21,697 nucleotides of DNA from a candidate division BRC1 bacterium ADurb.BinA292 (GTDB lineage Bacteria; Sumerlaeota; Sumerlaeia; MVZB01): NCBI GenBank assembly GCA_002068205.1, contig MVZB01000025.1, positions 1 to 21,697 on the forward strand. The letters are read 5' to 3'. Positions 6,632-14,248 of the stretch are shown in pieces (position 1 is the first letter of the stretch; each line of letters begins with the position of its first letter). The notes beneath the pieces are model-generated. The model did not search any database and was not told where the DNA came from. It saw only the letters and a list, made by a program, of their open reading frames with translations. The position numbers and the translations under genes are program-made.

Positions 6632-7441
6632 ATGCCCAAGGAATTCGAGATCGACGCCTACCGCCATGGCCGTGAGCTGCTGGTGATCCTGCGCGGCCGG
6701 CTGGTGCTGAAATACTGCCAGGATACCAAGACGCGCCTGAACAGCCTGTTCACGCCCGAGGTCGATCAGGTCTATATCTATCTGGCGGAACTGAGTTTCC
6801 TCGACAGCGCGGGCCTGGGCGTCCTGGTCGGTACGAAAATGAACTCCAACAAGCACCGGACGCGGCTGGCGCTGCTCTCGCCGCAGAAGCGGGTGGAGGA
6901 TATTTTCCGGGTCTCCAAGCTCGACGCGATCTTTGAAATCCGCGGCGGCTCCGAAGCCGAGCTGATTCGCGGCAACCTGCAGAAGGACGAGTATGTCGTC
7001 TGGCGCGACAGCAAGGAGGAGAGTGAGTCGGCCTACAACCTGACGCAGATCGATCCGCAGGTCAACCGCGACTCGGCGCCGCTCAATCCGTCGCCCGGCT
7101 CGCTCGGCTCGCAGGCGACCGAGCCGCTGATCGGCGCGGACCACGACCCCGCCGCCCGCGTCAAGCAGCTCTGCGGCGATGCCGTCGAATACATTCGCCA
7201 GGGCGATTACGACAAGGCCGTCATCTCGTATCAGCAGGCCCTCGATATTGATCCGAAAAACCTGTCGGCCCTGAACAACCTGGGCATCGTCTATGAGAAG
7301 CGCCCGGAGTGGTATACGCGCGCCCATGAGGTCTGGCGGATGGTGCTGGAAGTCAGCCGCGAGCGTTCGGACGAGAAGCACGCGGCGCGCGCGGAAAAGC
7401 ATCTGGAATCGCTCGAAAAGCTGATGCATCTCAAACAATAG
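6632..7441 (+). CDS. STAS-domain (anti-sigma factor antagonist-like) protein with C-terminal TPR repeats
   Basis: Residues 1-115 form a STAS domain like SpoIIAA/RsbV, with the signature LSFLDSAGLGVLV; S59 sits at the position phosphorylated by partner-switching kinases. A Ser/Pro/Gly-rich linker (about 130-170) leads to roughly two TPR repeats at 179-246 (GDYDKAVISYQQALDIDPKN, then LSALNNLGIVYEK) and a charged helix to residue 269. TPRs bind other proteins, so the architecture suggests a switch that docks onto a larger complex. The ribosome site is AAGAAGGG about ten bases before the ATG. It is co-oriented with the PilO-like gene (37-base gap) and a second STAS gene (106-base gap). No RsbW-like kinase or PP2C phosphatase is in the window. 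Confidence 0.85.
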   Translation: MPKEFEIDAYRHGRELLVILRGRLVLKYCQDTKTRLNSLFTPEVDQVYIYLAELSFLDSAGLGVLVGTKMNSNKHRTRLALLSPQKRVEDIFRVSKLDAIFEIRGGSEAELIRGNLQKDEYVVWRDSKEESESAYNLTQIDPQVNRDSAPLNPSPGSLGSQATEPLIGADHDPAARVKQLCGDAVEYIRQGDYDKAVISYQQALDIDPKNLSALNNLGIVYEKRPEWYTRAHEVWRMVLEVSRERSDEKHAARAEKHLESLEKLMHLKQ

Positions 7442-7547
7442 TCGGCGGGCCCCGCGTTCTTCGCCCGGTCGGCGGCACGCTACCCGCAAAGTCGCGCGTC
7501 CGGTTCGACAGGCGCCCTGGCCGGCCTGCTTGCGATTTGTGCTCATC

Positions 7548-7970
7548 ATGGCCCATTCTCCGAGTTCCCAGCCGCTGCGTGCAACCGTCCATCAGCTCGA
7601 CCGCGAGCAGCTCTGGCTCCTGCGGGGCCGATTGACACATCCCGTCGTCGACGCATTCCGCAACGGCGTGCTGCAGACGCTAGCGCCCGCCGTCGAGCGT
7701 GTTTACTTCGACACCAGCCAACTGGAGCACATCGACAGCGCCGGCCTGGGCATCCTGATGGCGCTGCACCGCGAGCTCCGCCAGCGCGGGGGGCAGCTGA
7801 TTCTGCTCTCGCCGTCGGCCCAGCAGATGAATCTGCTGCGTGGTTGCCGCCTGCACCTGATTTTGACCCTGGTGACCGGCCTGGAAGCGGAGGAGCACCG
7901 CGGCCGACTGCTGCGGGGCGAGACCGTCGAATTCCCCCACGACGCCTTCCTGCCGCCGCAGCTGCCCTAA
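7548..7970 (+). CDS. STAS-domain protein (anti-anti-sigma factor-like), single domain
   Basis: A 140-residue protein consisting almost entirely of one STAS domain. The signature LEHIDSAGLGILMAL carries the putative phospho-serine S64. It ends in a short proline-containing tail. The ATG at 7548 is chosen because the domain starts soon after; GTG at 7539 and TTG at 7530 are in frame and cannot be excluded, as no clear ribosome site marks any of them. Sequence similarity to the upstream STAS-TPR protein is limited to the fold signature, so the two are probably not a recent duplication. Likely role: phosphorylation-dependent partner switching, perhaps with the upstream protein. Confidence 0.82.
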   Translation: MAHSPSSQPLRATVHQLDREQLWLLRGRLTHPVVDAFRNGVLQTLAPAVERVYFDTSQLEHIDSAGLGILMALHRELRQRGGQLILLSPSAQQMNLLRGCRLHLILTLVTGLEAEEHRGRLLRGETVEFPHDAFLPPQLP

Positions 7971-8039
7971 AATGGCGGCTTGGCCTTGATCCCTGGGGTA
8001 GAATGGTTTTGGCGTGCGGCGCCATCGACCGCAGCGGCC

Positions 8040-8082
8040 ATCGAGGACGAGGGGCGAGAGACGATTTGAGAGTCGGGGGGGA
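8040..8082 (+). repeat. Dispersed purine-rich intergenic repeat, copy E
   Basis: The sequence CGAGGACGAGGGGCGAGAGA followed by CGATTTGAG resembles copies A and D. It runs straight into the GGGGGGG stretch just before the ATG at 8083, so this copy may supply the ribosome-binding site of the CoA-binding gene. Confidence 0.55.
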
Positions 8083-8481
8083 ATGATGGAAGCCAAGATC
8101 CTTGAATTCATCCAATCGCGGCCGGTGGCGGTCGTCGGCGCGTCGGCCGATCGCGCCAAATACGGCAATATCGTGCTGCGCAATCTGCGCGACCGCGGCT
8201 GGACCGTCTATGCAATCAACCCGCGCGCCGAAATGATCGAGGGCGAGCCGGCCTACCCCAACCTGGCCGCCTGCCCGCAAACACCCGGGCTGGCCGTGAT
8301 GGTGACGCCGCCGGAGGTGACCCGCCAGGTATTGGATGAGGCAGCGGCGGCCGGCGTCGGGCGGATCTGGATGCAGCCGGGGGCGGGCGATGCGGCGGCG
8401 ATCGCGCGCGCCAATGAACTCGGTCTGGAATTGATCCACGACGCCTGCATCATGGTGGCGGCCGCGCGACACGACCGATGA
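8083..8481 (+). CDS. CoA-binding (YccU-type) Rossmann-fold protein
   Basis: A 132-residue single-domain protein of the CoA_binding_2 family. The N-terminal VAVVGASADRAKYGN is the nucleotide-binding loop of the family. Later segments VYAINPRAEMIEGEPAYPNL and MVTPPEVTRQVLDEA match the usual strands, and the C-terminal region has IWMQPGA and an ELIHDACIM segment in the usual place. The cellular role of these stand-alone domains is not settled. The start is ATG 8083 or 8086, behind a G-run acting as ribosome site; the longer frame from 8014 translates repeat DNA. The stop overlaps the next start (ATGA), indicating translational coupling to the acyltransferase. Confidence 0.85.
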   Translation: MMEAKILEFIQSRPVAVVGASADRAKYGNIVLRNLRDRGWTVYAINPRAEMIEGEPAYPNLAACPQTPGLAVMVTPPEVTRQVLDEAAAAGVGRIWMQPGAGDAAAIARANELGLELIHDACIMVAAARHDR

Positions 8482-9410
8482 GCCCCGCCGCGGAGCGTCC
8501 CCGCCGCCGCCGGCGGCACCCGCTGTTGCACCGCCTTGAGTTCGCCGCACTGAGCGGTCTGCTGGGTTTGCTGGGGCGCATTCCGGCGCCGCTGCAACGG
8601 GCGTTCGCCCGCGGTGTGGGCACGCTCGTCTACGCGCTGCTGCCGATCCGGCGCGGCGTCATCCAGCGCAATCTGGCCCGCGCGTTCCCCGAGATGAGCG
8701 AAGCCCAGCGCCGGCGCATCCTCCGCGAGCTGCACGTCCACACAATACTGTTCGCCCTCGAACTGGCGTGGCTCAGCCGCGCGCCGCACGACGCAATCCG
8801 CCGGCGCGTAATCGTCTCGCCCGCGGATTGGGAACGCTACCAGGCCCTCGCGCGCGGCAACGGCCACCTGTTCTTCTGCGCGCATCAGGGCAACTGGGAG
8901 TGGACCGGCGCCTGGTATGCGCTGACGTTCGGCCGCTGCGGCGTGATCTACAAGCCGATGCACAACCCGTACGCCGACGCGTGGTTGCGCCGGCTGCGCG
9001 AACGCAACGCGCTGCGGACCTTCTCGACCCGCGAAGCCGTCCCGCGCCCCCTGCTCCGGTTCCTGCGCGAGGGCGGCTGCATCGGCATCCTGGCGGATCA
9101 GGACGCCCGCCACGAGGGGGTCTTCCTCCCGTTGTTCGGCGAGGTCGCCTCCACGTCGACCGGCCCCGCCTCGCTGGCGCTCCGGCTGAACCTGCCGCTC
9201 CAGCCCGTGGCCAGTTACCGCCAGCCCGACGGCCGGCTGCTGCTGGAGATGGGGGAATTGATCCGCCCCGACCCGACGGCGCCGCGCGAGGCGGAGGAGC
9301 GGCGCATCATGTCGCTCTACAACGCCTGGGTCGAATCAACGATCCGCCGCGCGCCGGAACAGTACTTCTGGTGGCACAACCGCTGGAAGACGCGACCCCC
9401 GCGCGGCTGA
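8478..9410 (+). CDS. LpxL/HtrB-family lysophospholipid (lipid A-type) acyltransferase
   Basis: A 310-residue membrane-associated acyltransferase that in its family transfers a fatty acyl chain to lipid A or a related lipid at the inner membrane. After a basic N-terminus and one hydrophobic segment, the catalytic HX4E motif appears as AHQGNWEW (H136, E141). The second conserved block ILADQDARHEGVFLPLFG (about 205-221) and the C-terminal PEQYFWWHNRWKTRPP are typical of the LpxL/LpxM family. The four-base overlap with the CoA-binding gene suggests one transcript. It implies a Gram-negative envelope, but other lipid A genes are not in the window, so the exact acceptor (lipid A or an ornithine-type lipid) is open. 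Confidence 0.88.
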   Translation: MSPAAERPRRRRRHPLLHRLEFAALSGLLGLLGRIPAPLQRAFARGVGTLVYALLPIRRGVIQRNLARAFPEMSEAQRRRILRELHVHTILFALELAWLSRAPHDAIRRRVIVSPADWERYQALARGNGHLFFCAHQGNWEWTGAWYALTFGRCGVIYKPMHNPYADAWLRRLRERNALRTFSTREAVPRPLLRFLREGGCIGILADQDARHEGVFLPLFGEVASTSTGPASLALRLNLPLQPVASYRQPDGRLLLEMGELIRPDPTAPREAEERRIMSLYNAWVESTIRRAPEQYFWWHNRWKTRPPRG

Positions 9411-9471
9411 ATGGCGCCGCGGCGCTCATCCGGCGCCCGGCCGAGCTTTTCAAGATCCGGAGAAGCTGACC

Positions 9472-10134
9472 ATGGTTGAATCTCAACCGCTCAATGTGGC
9501 CGTTCTCGTCGGCATGCACCCCTACGACGCGATTCGATTCCACGATCTGTTCGCCGCAATGGACGGCATCAAGCCGGTGCATCAGATGGTGGAGAACTGG
9601 GCGTTCGCCGAGCCCGAGCAGAAGGCCGAATACGACGTCGTGCTGTTCTACAACATGCACCTCAAGATGGAGGCCGAATTGCCGTGGGCGTCGCCGGCGG
9701 TCCCCAAGGCCATCGCCGAACTGGGCGACCGGCCCCAGGGGATCGTCGTCCTGCACCATGCGATTCTGGCATACCCCGACGAGCCGGTCTGGACCGACGT
9801 GACGGGCCTGCCCGACCGCAAATTCGGCTTTTACGGCGAGCAGACCTTCCCGGTGCACATCGAACGGCCCGATCACCCGATCGTGCGGGGGCTGAGCGAC
9901 TGGACGATGTTCGACGAGACCTACACGATGCAGGAACCCGGCGAGGGCTGCGATATCCTGCTGACCACCGATTACAACCCGAGCATGCGCGCACTGGCCT
10001 GGACCCGTCGCCACAAACAGGCGCGCGTCTTCTGTCTGCAGATGGGCCACGACGGCCGCAGTTGGAACAATCCCAGCTTCAAGACGGTCCTGCAGCGCGG
10101 AATCCTCTGGTCGGCGGGAAAACTGCAGGGATGA
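9472..10134 (+). CDS. ThuA-like domain protein
   Basis: A 220-residue protein resembling the ThuA family, which has a class I glutamine amidotransferase-like fold. Seen are an initial strand (NVAVLVGMHPYDAI), a YDVVLFYNMHL strand, a GIVVLHHAILAYPD segment at the usual nucleophile-elbow position (without cysteine, as is normal for ThuA), DHPIVRGLSDW and a C-terminal ARVFCLQMGHDGRSW. The family occurs in sugar and surface-polymer degradation loci, but the reaction is unknown. GGAGAAG six bases upstream marks the ATG at 9472. It follows the acyltransferase by 61 bases and ends 41 bases before the convergent surA-like gene. No signal peptide is seen, so probably cytoplasmic. Confidence 0.8.
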   Translation: MVESQPLNVAVLVGMHPYDAIRFHDLFAAMDGIKPVHQMVENWAFAEPEQKAEYDVVLFYNMHLKMEAELPWASPAVPKAIAELGDRPQGIVVLHHAILAYPDEPVWTDVTGLPDRKFGFYGEQTFPVHIERPDHPIVRGLSDWTMFDETYTMQEPGEGCDILLTTDYNPSMRALAWTRRHKQARVFCLQMGHDGRSWNNPSFKTVLQRGILWSAGKLQG

Positions 10135-10175
10135 AGGCTGGTTCTGTTTGAAAGCCGCCGGGAAGGATTCAGACG

Positions 10176-11168
10176 CTACTGAATCGTTTCGATCGGATTG
10201 CCGTCCAGATCGAAGAGCTGGATCGAGGCGTTCTGGCGCAGTTGCGTCAGCAGTTCGGCGCGCTGCTTCTCGAACTGCTCGGCGAACATCAGGTCGCGGG
10301 TGGAACGCCGCCCCAGCAGCAGCAGGACATGATAGCCCTCGTCGGTCGCGACAGGGGCCGACACCTCGCCCGGGTCCATCGCCGCGACGGCGTCGCGCAG
10401 CGGCCCCAGCAGGCCCTGCGGGTCCATCCAGCCGATGTAGCCGCCGCGCGAGCGGCCCGCCGGGTCCTCGGTGTGCTGCATCGCCAGTTCGGTGAAGCGG
10501 CTCGTGTCGCCGCCGATCTCGCGGGCCAGACGCAGCGCGCGCGTGTGGACCTCCTCGCCTTCGCGCGTGCCGCGCAGCGCCGGCGGGCAGACCAGCAGGA
10601 TCTGGGCGAGGTTGACTTCCTCCAACGGCAGGCCGGCCTCGCGGCGGCGGCGCGCGAAATCGGCCAGCGCCTCGGCGTCCAGGTTGACCCGGCGCGCCAC
10701 GACGCGGGCGGCCAGCGCGCCGCGCCGCTCGCGCCGCGTCAGCATCCGCCGCAGCGAATCCAGCGTCAGCGAATGCTTGCGCAGGAACGCCTCCAGCGCC
10801 TCCATGCCGCCCAGTTCCACGCGCAACTGGTTGATCATTGCGTCGACGAGCCGCGCAATTTCCACGTCGTCAACCTTGATTTCGCTCTGGCGCGCTTCCT
10901 GGACGAGCAATTCCTCATCGACCAGTTGCGTCAGCACCAGCCGGTATTTTTCGCCGCGCAGGCCGTCCAGCGTCAGGGCGTCGATCGGGATATCCTGGTT
11001 CAGCGCCGCCTCCTTCAGCTCGCTGAGCAGGATCGGCGTGCCGTTGACCCGGGCGACGATGGCATCGGTCGGCAGCGCCCCGGCGGTCGCCGCCGCGAGC
11101 AGGACCAACCCGACGAGCGTCGCCAGGCGCGCCGGCGGCGGGAGGATGACGGTTCGGCGGGGTCGCAT
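10176..11168 (-). CDS. SurA-like periplasmic peptidyl-prolyl cis-trans isomerase
   Basis: The 330-residue precursor has a basic start and a hydrophobic signal (LATLVGLVLLAAATAGA), with likely cleavage near residue 31. The SurA-type N-terminal helical domain follows (DAIVARVNGTPILLSELKEA onward). A parvulin domain occupies about residues 185-285 (VNLAQILL, FTELAMQHTEDPAG, GGYIGWMDPQG, MDPGEVSAPV, EGYHVLLLL), and a short C-terminal helix closes it. SurA proteins chaperone outer-membrane proteins in the periplasm. Only one parvulin domain is present, against two in E. coli SurA, which is common outside proteobacteria. The gene is last in the minus-strand block, 45 bases after the PEGA lipoprotein gene. 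Confidence 0.88.
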   Translation of the reverse strand: MRPRRTVILPPPARLATLVGLVLLAAATAGALPTDAIVARVNGTPILLSELKEAALNQDIPIDALTLDGLRGEKYRLVLTQLVDEELLVQEARQSEIKVDDVEIARLVDAMINQLRVELGGMEALEAFLRKHSLTLDSLRRMLTRRERRGALAARVVARRVNLDAEALADFARRRREAGLPLEEVNLAQILLVCPPALRGTREGEEVHTRALRLAREIGGDTSRFTELAMQHTEDPAGRSRGGYIGWMDPQGLLGPLRDAVAAMDPGEVSAPVATDEGYHVLLLLGRRSTRDLMFAEQFEKQRAELLTQLRQNASIQLFDLDGNPIETIQ

Positions 11169-11213
11169 CAGCGCGGTTGAGTCACAATTCCCGGCAGGAA
11201 AAGTCCCCGTCGG

Positions 11214-11606
11214 TCAAGGAAGTTGCGAGAGCGTCGGTTCTCGCGGCGTCAGCACGAAGTGCCGTTCGCGCGTGTCGTGGATGGGAATCGGCAGCATCTC
11301 CATGAACAGATCGACGGGCATCAGGAACCAGGGGGGCGTGCGGAACCGGTCGACGACGTCGATTCGTTCGTAGCCGGGCTTCTCCAGCGCGTAATCGTAA
11401 TGCCAGTACCAGAGGTAGGGGATTTCGATCGGCGTGGCGCCGTAGGGCTCACCGCGCCACAACACCTCGGCGCCGGGCGGCTCGGAGGTGATGAAGACCC
11501 GCGAACGGATGCAGCCGGTCAGCGCCGCGGGCAGCGCCAGCAGCGCCAGCAGCGCCAGCAGGCGGCCCGCGCGGCGGGCAGCGAGCGGTTGACCCACACG
11601 TGACAT
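11214..11606 (-). CDS. PEGA-domain lipoprotein
   Basis: A 130-residue lipoprotein precursor. The signal peptide is rich in leucine (RLLALLALLALPAALTGC) with lipobox LTGC and lipid-modified C32. The mature part begins IRSRVFITSEPPGAEVLWRG, then YGATPIEIPY, the PEGA surface-domain pattern, followed by aromatic-rich sequence (YLWYWHYDYALEKPGY). The start at 11606 has AAGGGA seven bases upstream; an in-frame ATG at 11636 would add ten residues without a better ribosome site. It lies 61 bases after the CsgG-like lipoprotein gene and 45 before the surA-like gene. PEGA domains are found in envelope proteins; the specific role here is unknown. Confidence 0.82.
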   Translation of the reverse strand: MSRVGQPLAARRAGRLLALLALLALPAALTGCIRSRVFITSEPPGAEVLWRGEPYGATPIEIPYLWYWHYDYALEKPGYERIDVVDRFRTPPWFLMPVDLFMEMLPIPIHDTRERHFVLTPREPTLSQLP

Positions 11607-11667
11607 CAAGGCGTCCCTTTCAGACCAGAACGGCATCGGACCGGGCGAAGACGGGCGTCGCGCCCGG

Positions 11668-12258
11668 TCATTGGGCGGTGGCGACGGCCGGCTCGCCGCC
11701 GGTGGCGAGCCGGTCGAATCGCTCGGCCAGCACCTGAATGTTGCGCGCGATGGCGCGCGTCACCGCCTGCATCGTCGGGTAAATATCCTCCTCGCGGGCG
11801 CAGGAACGGGTCACCGACGACCCGCTGACGATCTGGCCGGTCGCCACCGAGAGGATCCGGGCGTTGAGCACGTAGTTGTCCTCGAGCCGGGCGATCGAGC
11901 CGATGATGAAGTAATCGATGTTCGATTTGCGGCCCAGTTCGTGCCAGCGTTGCGGGTCGGTGCGGGCCTTATCGAAGTAGGCTGCCACGTCCTGGCGCTC
12001 GATCACGGCGACGCGCGGGTAATTGACGAGCTGGGAGGTCATCATCTCGGCCAGACCGCCCGAGAGGTGACTCTGCGCCGGATCGTCGATCGCATTTTCA
12101 AAGTCCATCACCATCACGCGCCGGTCGCGGATCAGCGGCTCGCGGGCGCAACCGGCCAGCAGCAGGCAGCCGGCCAGCGCCCAGGCGCAGGCGCGCGTCA
12201 TTGCGCCCAACGGCCCGAGGCGCCGGCGGTCAGCGGGAACAACGGCAACGGGAAACAT
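11668..12258 (-). CDS. CsgG/LpoB-like outer-membrane lipoprotein
   Basis: A 196-residue precursor with lipoprotein signal WALAGCLLLAGC (C37 if the start is at 12258). The mature domain resembles CsgG/LpoB-type proteins: VMVMDFENAIDD, then LSGGLAEMMTSQLVNYPRVA, VIERQDVAAYF, a DYFIIGSIARLEDNYVLNAR strand pair and a C-terminal helix. CsgG forms secretion pores and LpoB activates penicillin-binding proteins; at this length the protein is nearer a stand-alone CsgG fold without the pore-forming strands, so its job is not settled. The start at 12258 has AAGGA twelve bases upstream. The ATG at 12201 (MTRACAWALAG) gives a more compact signal but no ribosome site. It follows rph by 67 bases. Confidence 0.78.
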   Translation of the reverse strand: MFPVAVVPADRRRLGPLGAMTRACAWALAGCLLLAGCAREPLIRDRRVMVMDFENAIDDPAQSHLSGGLAEMMTSQLVNYPRVAVIERQDVAAYFDKARTDPQRWHELGRKSNIDYFIIGSIARLEDNYVLNARILSVATGQIVSGSSVTRSCAREEDIYPTMQAVTRAIARNIQVLAERFDRLATGGEPAVATAQ

Positions 12259-12325
12259 GCAAACAGGCGTTCCTTCGCGGGGAAGACTGGCGGCGCGCGG
12301 CGGCCGGCGCGGCGGCGGCCGTGCT

Positions 12326-13060
12326 TCAACTGCGTTCCAGGTCCAGGCCGAGGATCTCGTGCTGAAGTTCGACGAGGCGCCCGATGCCTTCGCCGGCCAG
12401 GCGGTTCAGCTCCAGGAGCGTCGCCATGTCGAACGGCCTGGTTTCCGCCGTGCCCTGAATTTCAACAAATTCGCGCCGACCGGTCAACACCACGTTCATA
12501 TCGACTTCGGCCTGGGCATCCTCCAGGTAGCACAGGTCGAGCACCGGCTGCCCTTCCACGACGCCGACGCTGACCGCCGCCAGGTAGGCCTTGAGCGGCT
12601 GAATGGAAAGCTTCTTCTCGGCGCGCAGGCGCTCCATCGCCAGGCCCACGGCCACCAGCGCCCCCGTGATCGAGGCGCAGCGCGTGCCGCCGTCGGCCGT
12701 GATCACGTCGCAGTCGATCAGCACCGTCCGTTCCCCGAATCGATCCAGATCGAAGACCGAACGGATCGCGCGGCCGATCAGGCGCTGGATCTCGTGCGAG
12801 CGGCCGCCGACCTTGCCGCGGATCCCATCGCGCACGATCCGCTGCTGCGAGGAGCGCGGCAGCATCGCATACTCGGCCGTGACCCAGCCGCGGCCGGTCC
12901 CGAAGACGTGCGGCGGCACGCGGTTTTCAATCGTCGCGGTGCAGATCACGCGCGTTTTGCCCACCTCGATCAGGCAGGACCCTTCGGCATACTCCATGTA
13001 ATGCGGCGTGATGTTCACCGCGCGCATCTGATCGGGCTGGCGGCCGTCGACTCGCAGCAA
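12326..13060 (-). CDS. rph: Ribonuclease PH
   Basis: A 244-residue phosphorolytic 3'-5' exoribonuclease that trims tRNA 3' ends using phosphate. Full family length is seen: VDGRQPDQMRAVNI at the start, then GSCLIEVGKTRVICTATIE, the FGTGRGWVTAEYAMLPRSSQ block, GRSHEIQRLIGRAIR with the conserved arginines, DCDVITADGGTRCASITGA with the catalytic acidic residues, and DLCYLEDAQAEVDMNVV. The only start in frame near the conserved N-terminus is TTG at 13060, with GAAAGG about eleven bases upstream; the nearby ATG is out of frame. The gene sits 55 bases after recA. Confidence 0.95.
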   Translation of the reverse strand: MLRVDGRQPDQMRAVNITPHYMEYAEGSCLIEVGKTRVICTATIENRVPPHVFGTGRGWVTAEYAMLPRSSQQRIVRDGIRGKVGGRSHEIQRLIGRAIRSVFDLDRFGERTVLIDCDVITADGGTRCASITGALVAVGLAMERLRAEKKLSIQPLKAYLAAVSVGVVEGQPVLDLCYLEDAQAEVDMNVVLTGRREFVEIQGTAETRPFDMATLLELNRLAGEGIGRLVELQHEILGLDLERS

Positions 13061-13115
13061 GATGTCATGAACCTTTCGGGGGAAGTCGCGGCGGCGGGCG
13101 CGGCCGGGCGCGGCC

Positions 13116-14168
13116 TTAATCCTCGACGCTCACCGGCGTCTCGCTCTCCTCGCCGAACGAGGGCATCGCGTGCTCGCGGACGATCGCGTCGACGCGTTTG
13201 GTGACGTCGGGGTTGGTCTTAAGGAACTGACGCGCGTTCTCGCGGCCCTGGCCGATGCGCTCGTTCTGGAAACTGAACCAGGCGCCCGACTTGTCGATCA
13301 CCTTGTGCGTGACGGCCAGGTCGAGCAGATCGCCTTCATAACTGATCCCCTCGCCGAACAGGATGTCGAATTCGGTCTGGCGGAACGGCGGGGCGCACTT
13401 GTTCTTGACCACCTTGACGCGCACGCGGTTGCCGATATTCTGGTCGCCGTCCTTGAGGCTGGCGATGCGGCGGATATCCAGCCGAATCGAGCTGTAGAAC
13501 TTCAGCGCGCGGCCGCCGGTCGTCGTTTCGGGGCTGCCGAACATCACGCCGATCTTCTCGCGGATCTGATTGATGAAGATCAGCGAGGTCTTCGAGCGCG
13601 CGACGGCGCCGGTCAGCTTGCGCAACGCCTGGCTCATCAGCCGCGCCTGCAGGCCGACGAAGCTGTCGCCCATCTCCCCCTCGATCTCCGCCTTGGGCAC
13701 CAGCGCCGCCACCGAATCGACGACGATCACGTCGACCGAGTTGGAACGGACGAGCTGCTCGGCGATGTCGAGCGCCTGCTCGCCGTAGTCGGGTTGGCTG
13801 ATCACCAGCTCATCGAGGTTGACCCCCAGCTTGCGCGTGTAGATCGGATCGATGGCATGCTCGGCGTCGATGTAGGCCGCGATGCCCCCTTCCTTCTGGG
13901 CATTGGCGACGACGTGCAGGGCGAGGGTCGTCTTGCCGGAGGATTCGGGGCCGAAAATCTCGACGATCCGGCCGCGCGGGATGCCGCCGACGCCCAGCGC
14001 CAGGTCCAGCGAGATGGAGCCGGTGCTGATGGCCGGGATGTTCTCCGCATGCCAGTCGCCGAATTTCATGATCGAGCCCTTGCCGTAGTTCTTCTCGATC
14101 TGGCTCAGGGCGACGTCCAGCATCTTCAGCTTGTCGTTGGTTTCGGATTTGACGGCGGTCTTGGCCAC
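13116..14168 (-). CDS. recA: RecA recombinase
   Basis: The DNA strand-exchange ATPase that also serves as SOS co-protease. It is 350 residues with Walker A GPESSGKT (73-80), IDAEHAIDPIYTRKLGV, Walker B VIVVDSVAALVPKAEIEG, the DNA-binding loop region (GDSFVGLQARLMSQALRK) and FINQIREKIGVMFGSPETTT. The acidic C-terminal tail is short. The start is taken as GTG at 14168 because GGAGGA (14175-14180) lies six bases upstream; the ATG at 14186 would place that ribosome site inside the coding region. No LexA-type operator was recognised in the 80-base gap to zapA, so SOS control is not evident here. Confidence 0.97.
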   Translation of the reverse strand: MAKTAVKSETNDKLKMLDVALSQIEKNYGKGSIMKFGDWHAENIPAISTGSISLDLALGVGGIPRGRIVEIFGPESSGKTTLALHVVANAQKEGGIAAYIDAEHAIDPIYTRKLGVNLDELVISQPDYGEQALDIAEQLVRSNSVDVIVVDSVAALVPKAEIEGEMGDSFVGLQARLMSQALRKLTGAVARSKTSLIFINQIREKIGVMFGSPETTTGGRALKFYSSIRLDIRRIASLKDGDQNIGNRVRVKVVKNKCAPPFRQTEFDILFGEGISYEGDLLDLAVTHKVIDKSGAWFSFQNERIGQGRENARQFLKTNPDVTKRVDAIVREHAMPSFGEESETPVSVED

Positions 14169-14174
14169 GGGAGT

Positions 14175-14180
14175 TCCTCC
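14175..14180 (-). promoter_or_regulatory. Ribosome-binding site deciding the recA GTG start
   Basis: On the minus strand the sequence is GGAGGA followed by ACTCCC and GTG. It is a full Shine-Dalgarno core with ideal spacing to GTG 14168 and lies downstream of the alternative ATG at 14186. Confidence 0.75.
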
Positions 14181-14248
14181 GGTCATGCACGGGGGGCGGC
14201 GGCGTTCGATTGGCGGCGGCCGAGGGGTTCGACCGGCGCGGGCGGGGC

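Noticed and set aside
7999..8004. TAGAAT as the -10 of a promoter for the CoA-binding gene
   Set aside because: No acceptable -35 element lies 16-18 bases upstream.
10166..10185. Perfect 7-bp stem (GATTCAG/CTGAATC) between the convergent ThuA-like and surA-like genes as a shared terminator
   Set aside because: It is short, overlaps the surA-like stop codon and lacks a U-tract on either strand.
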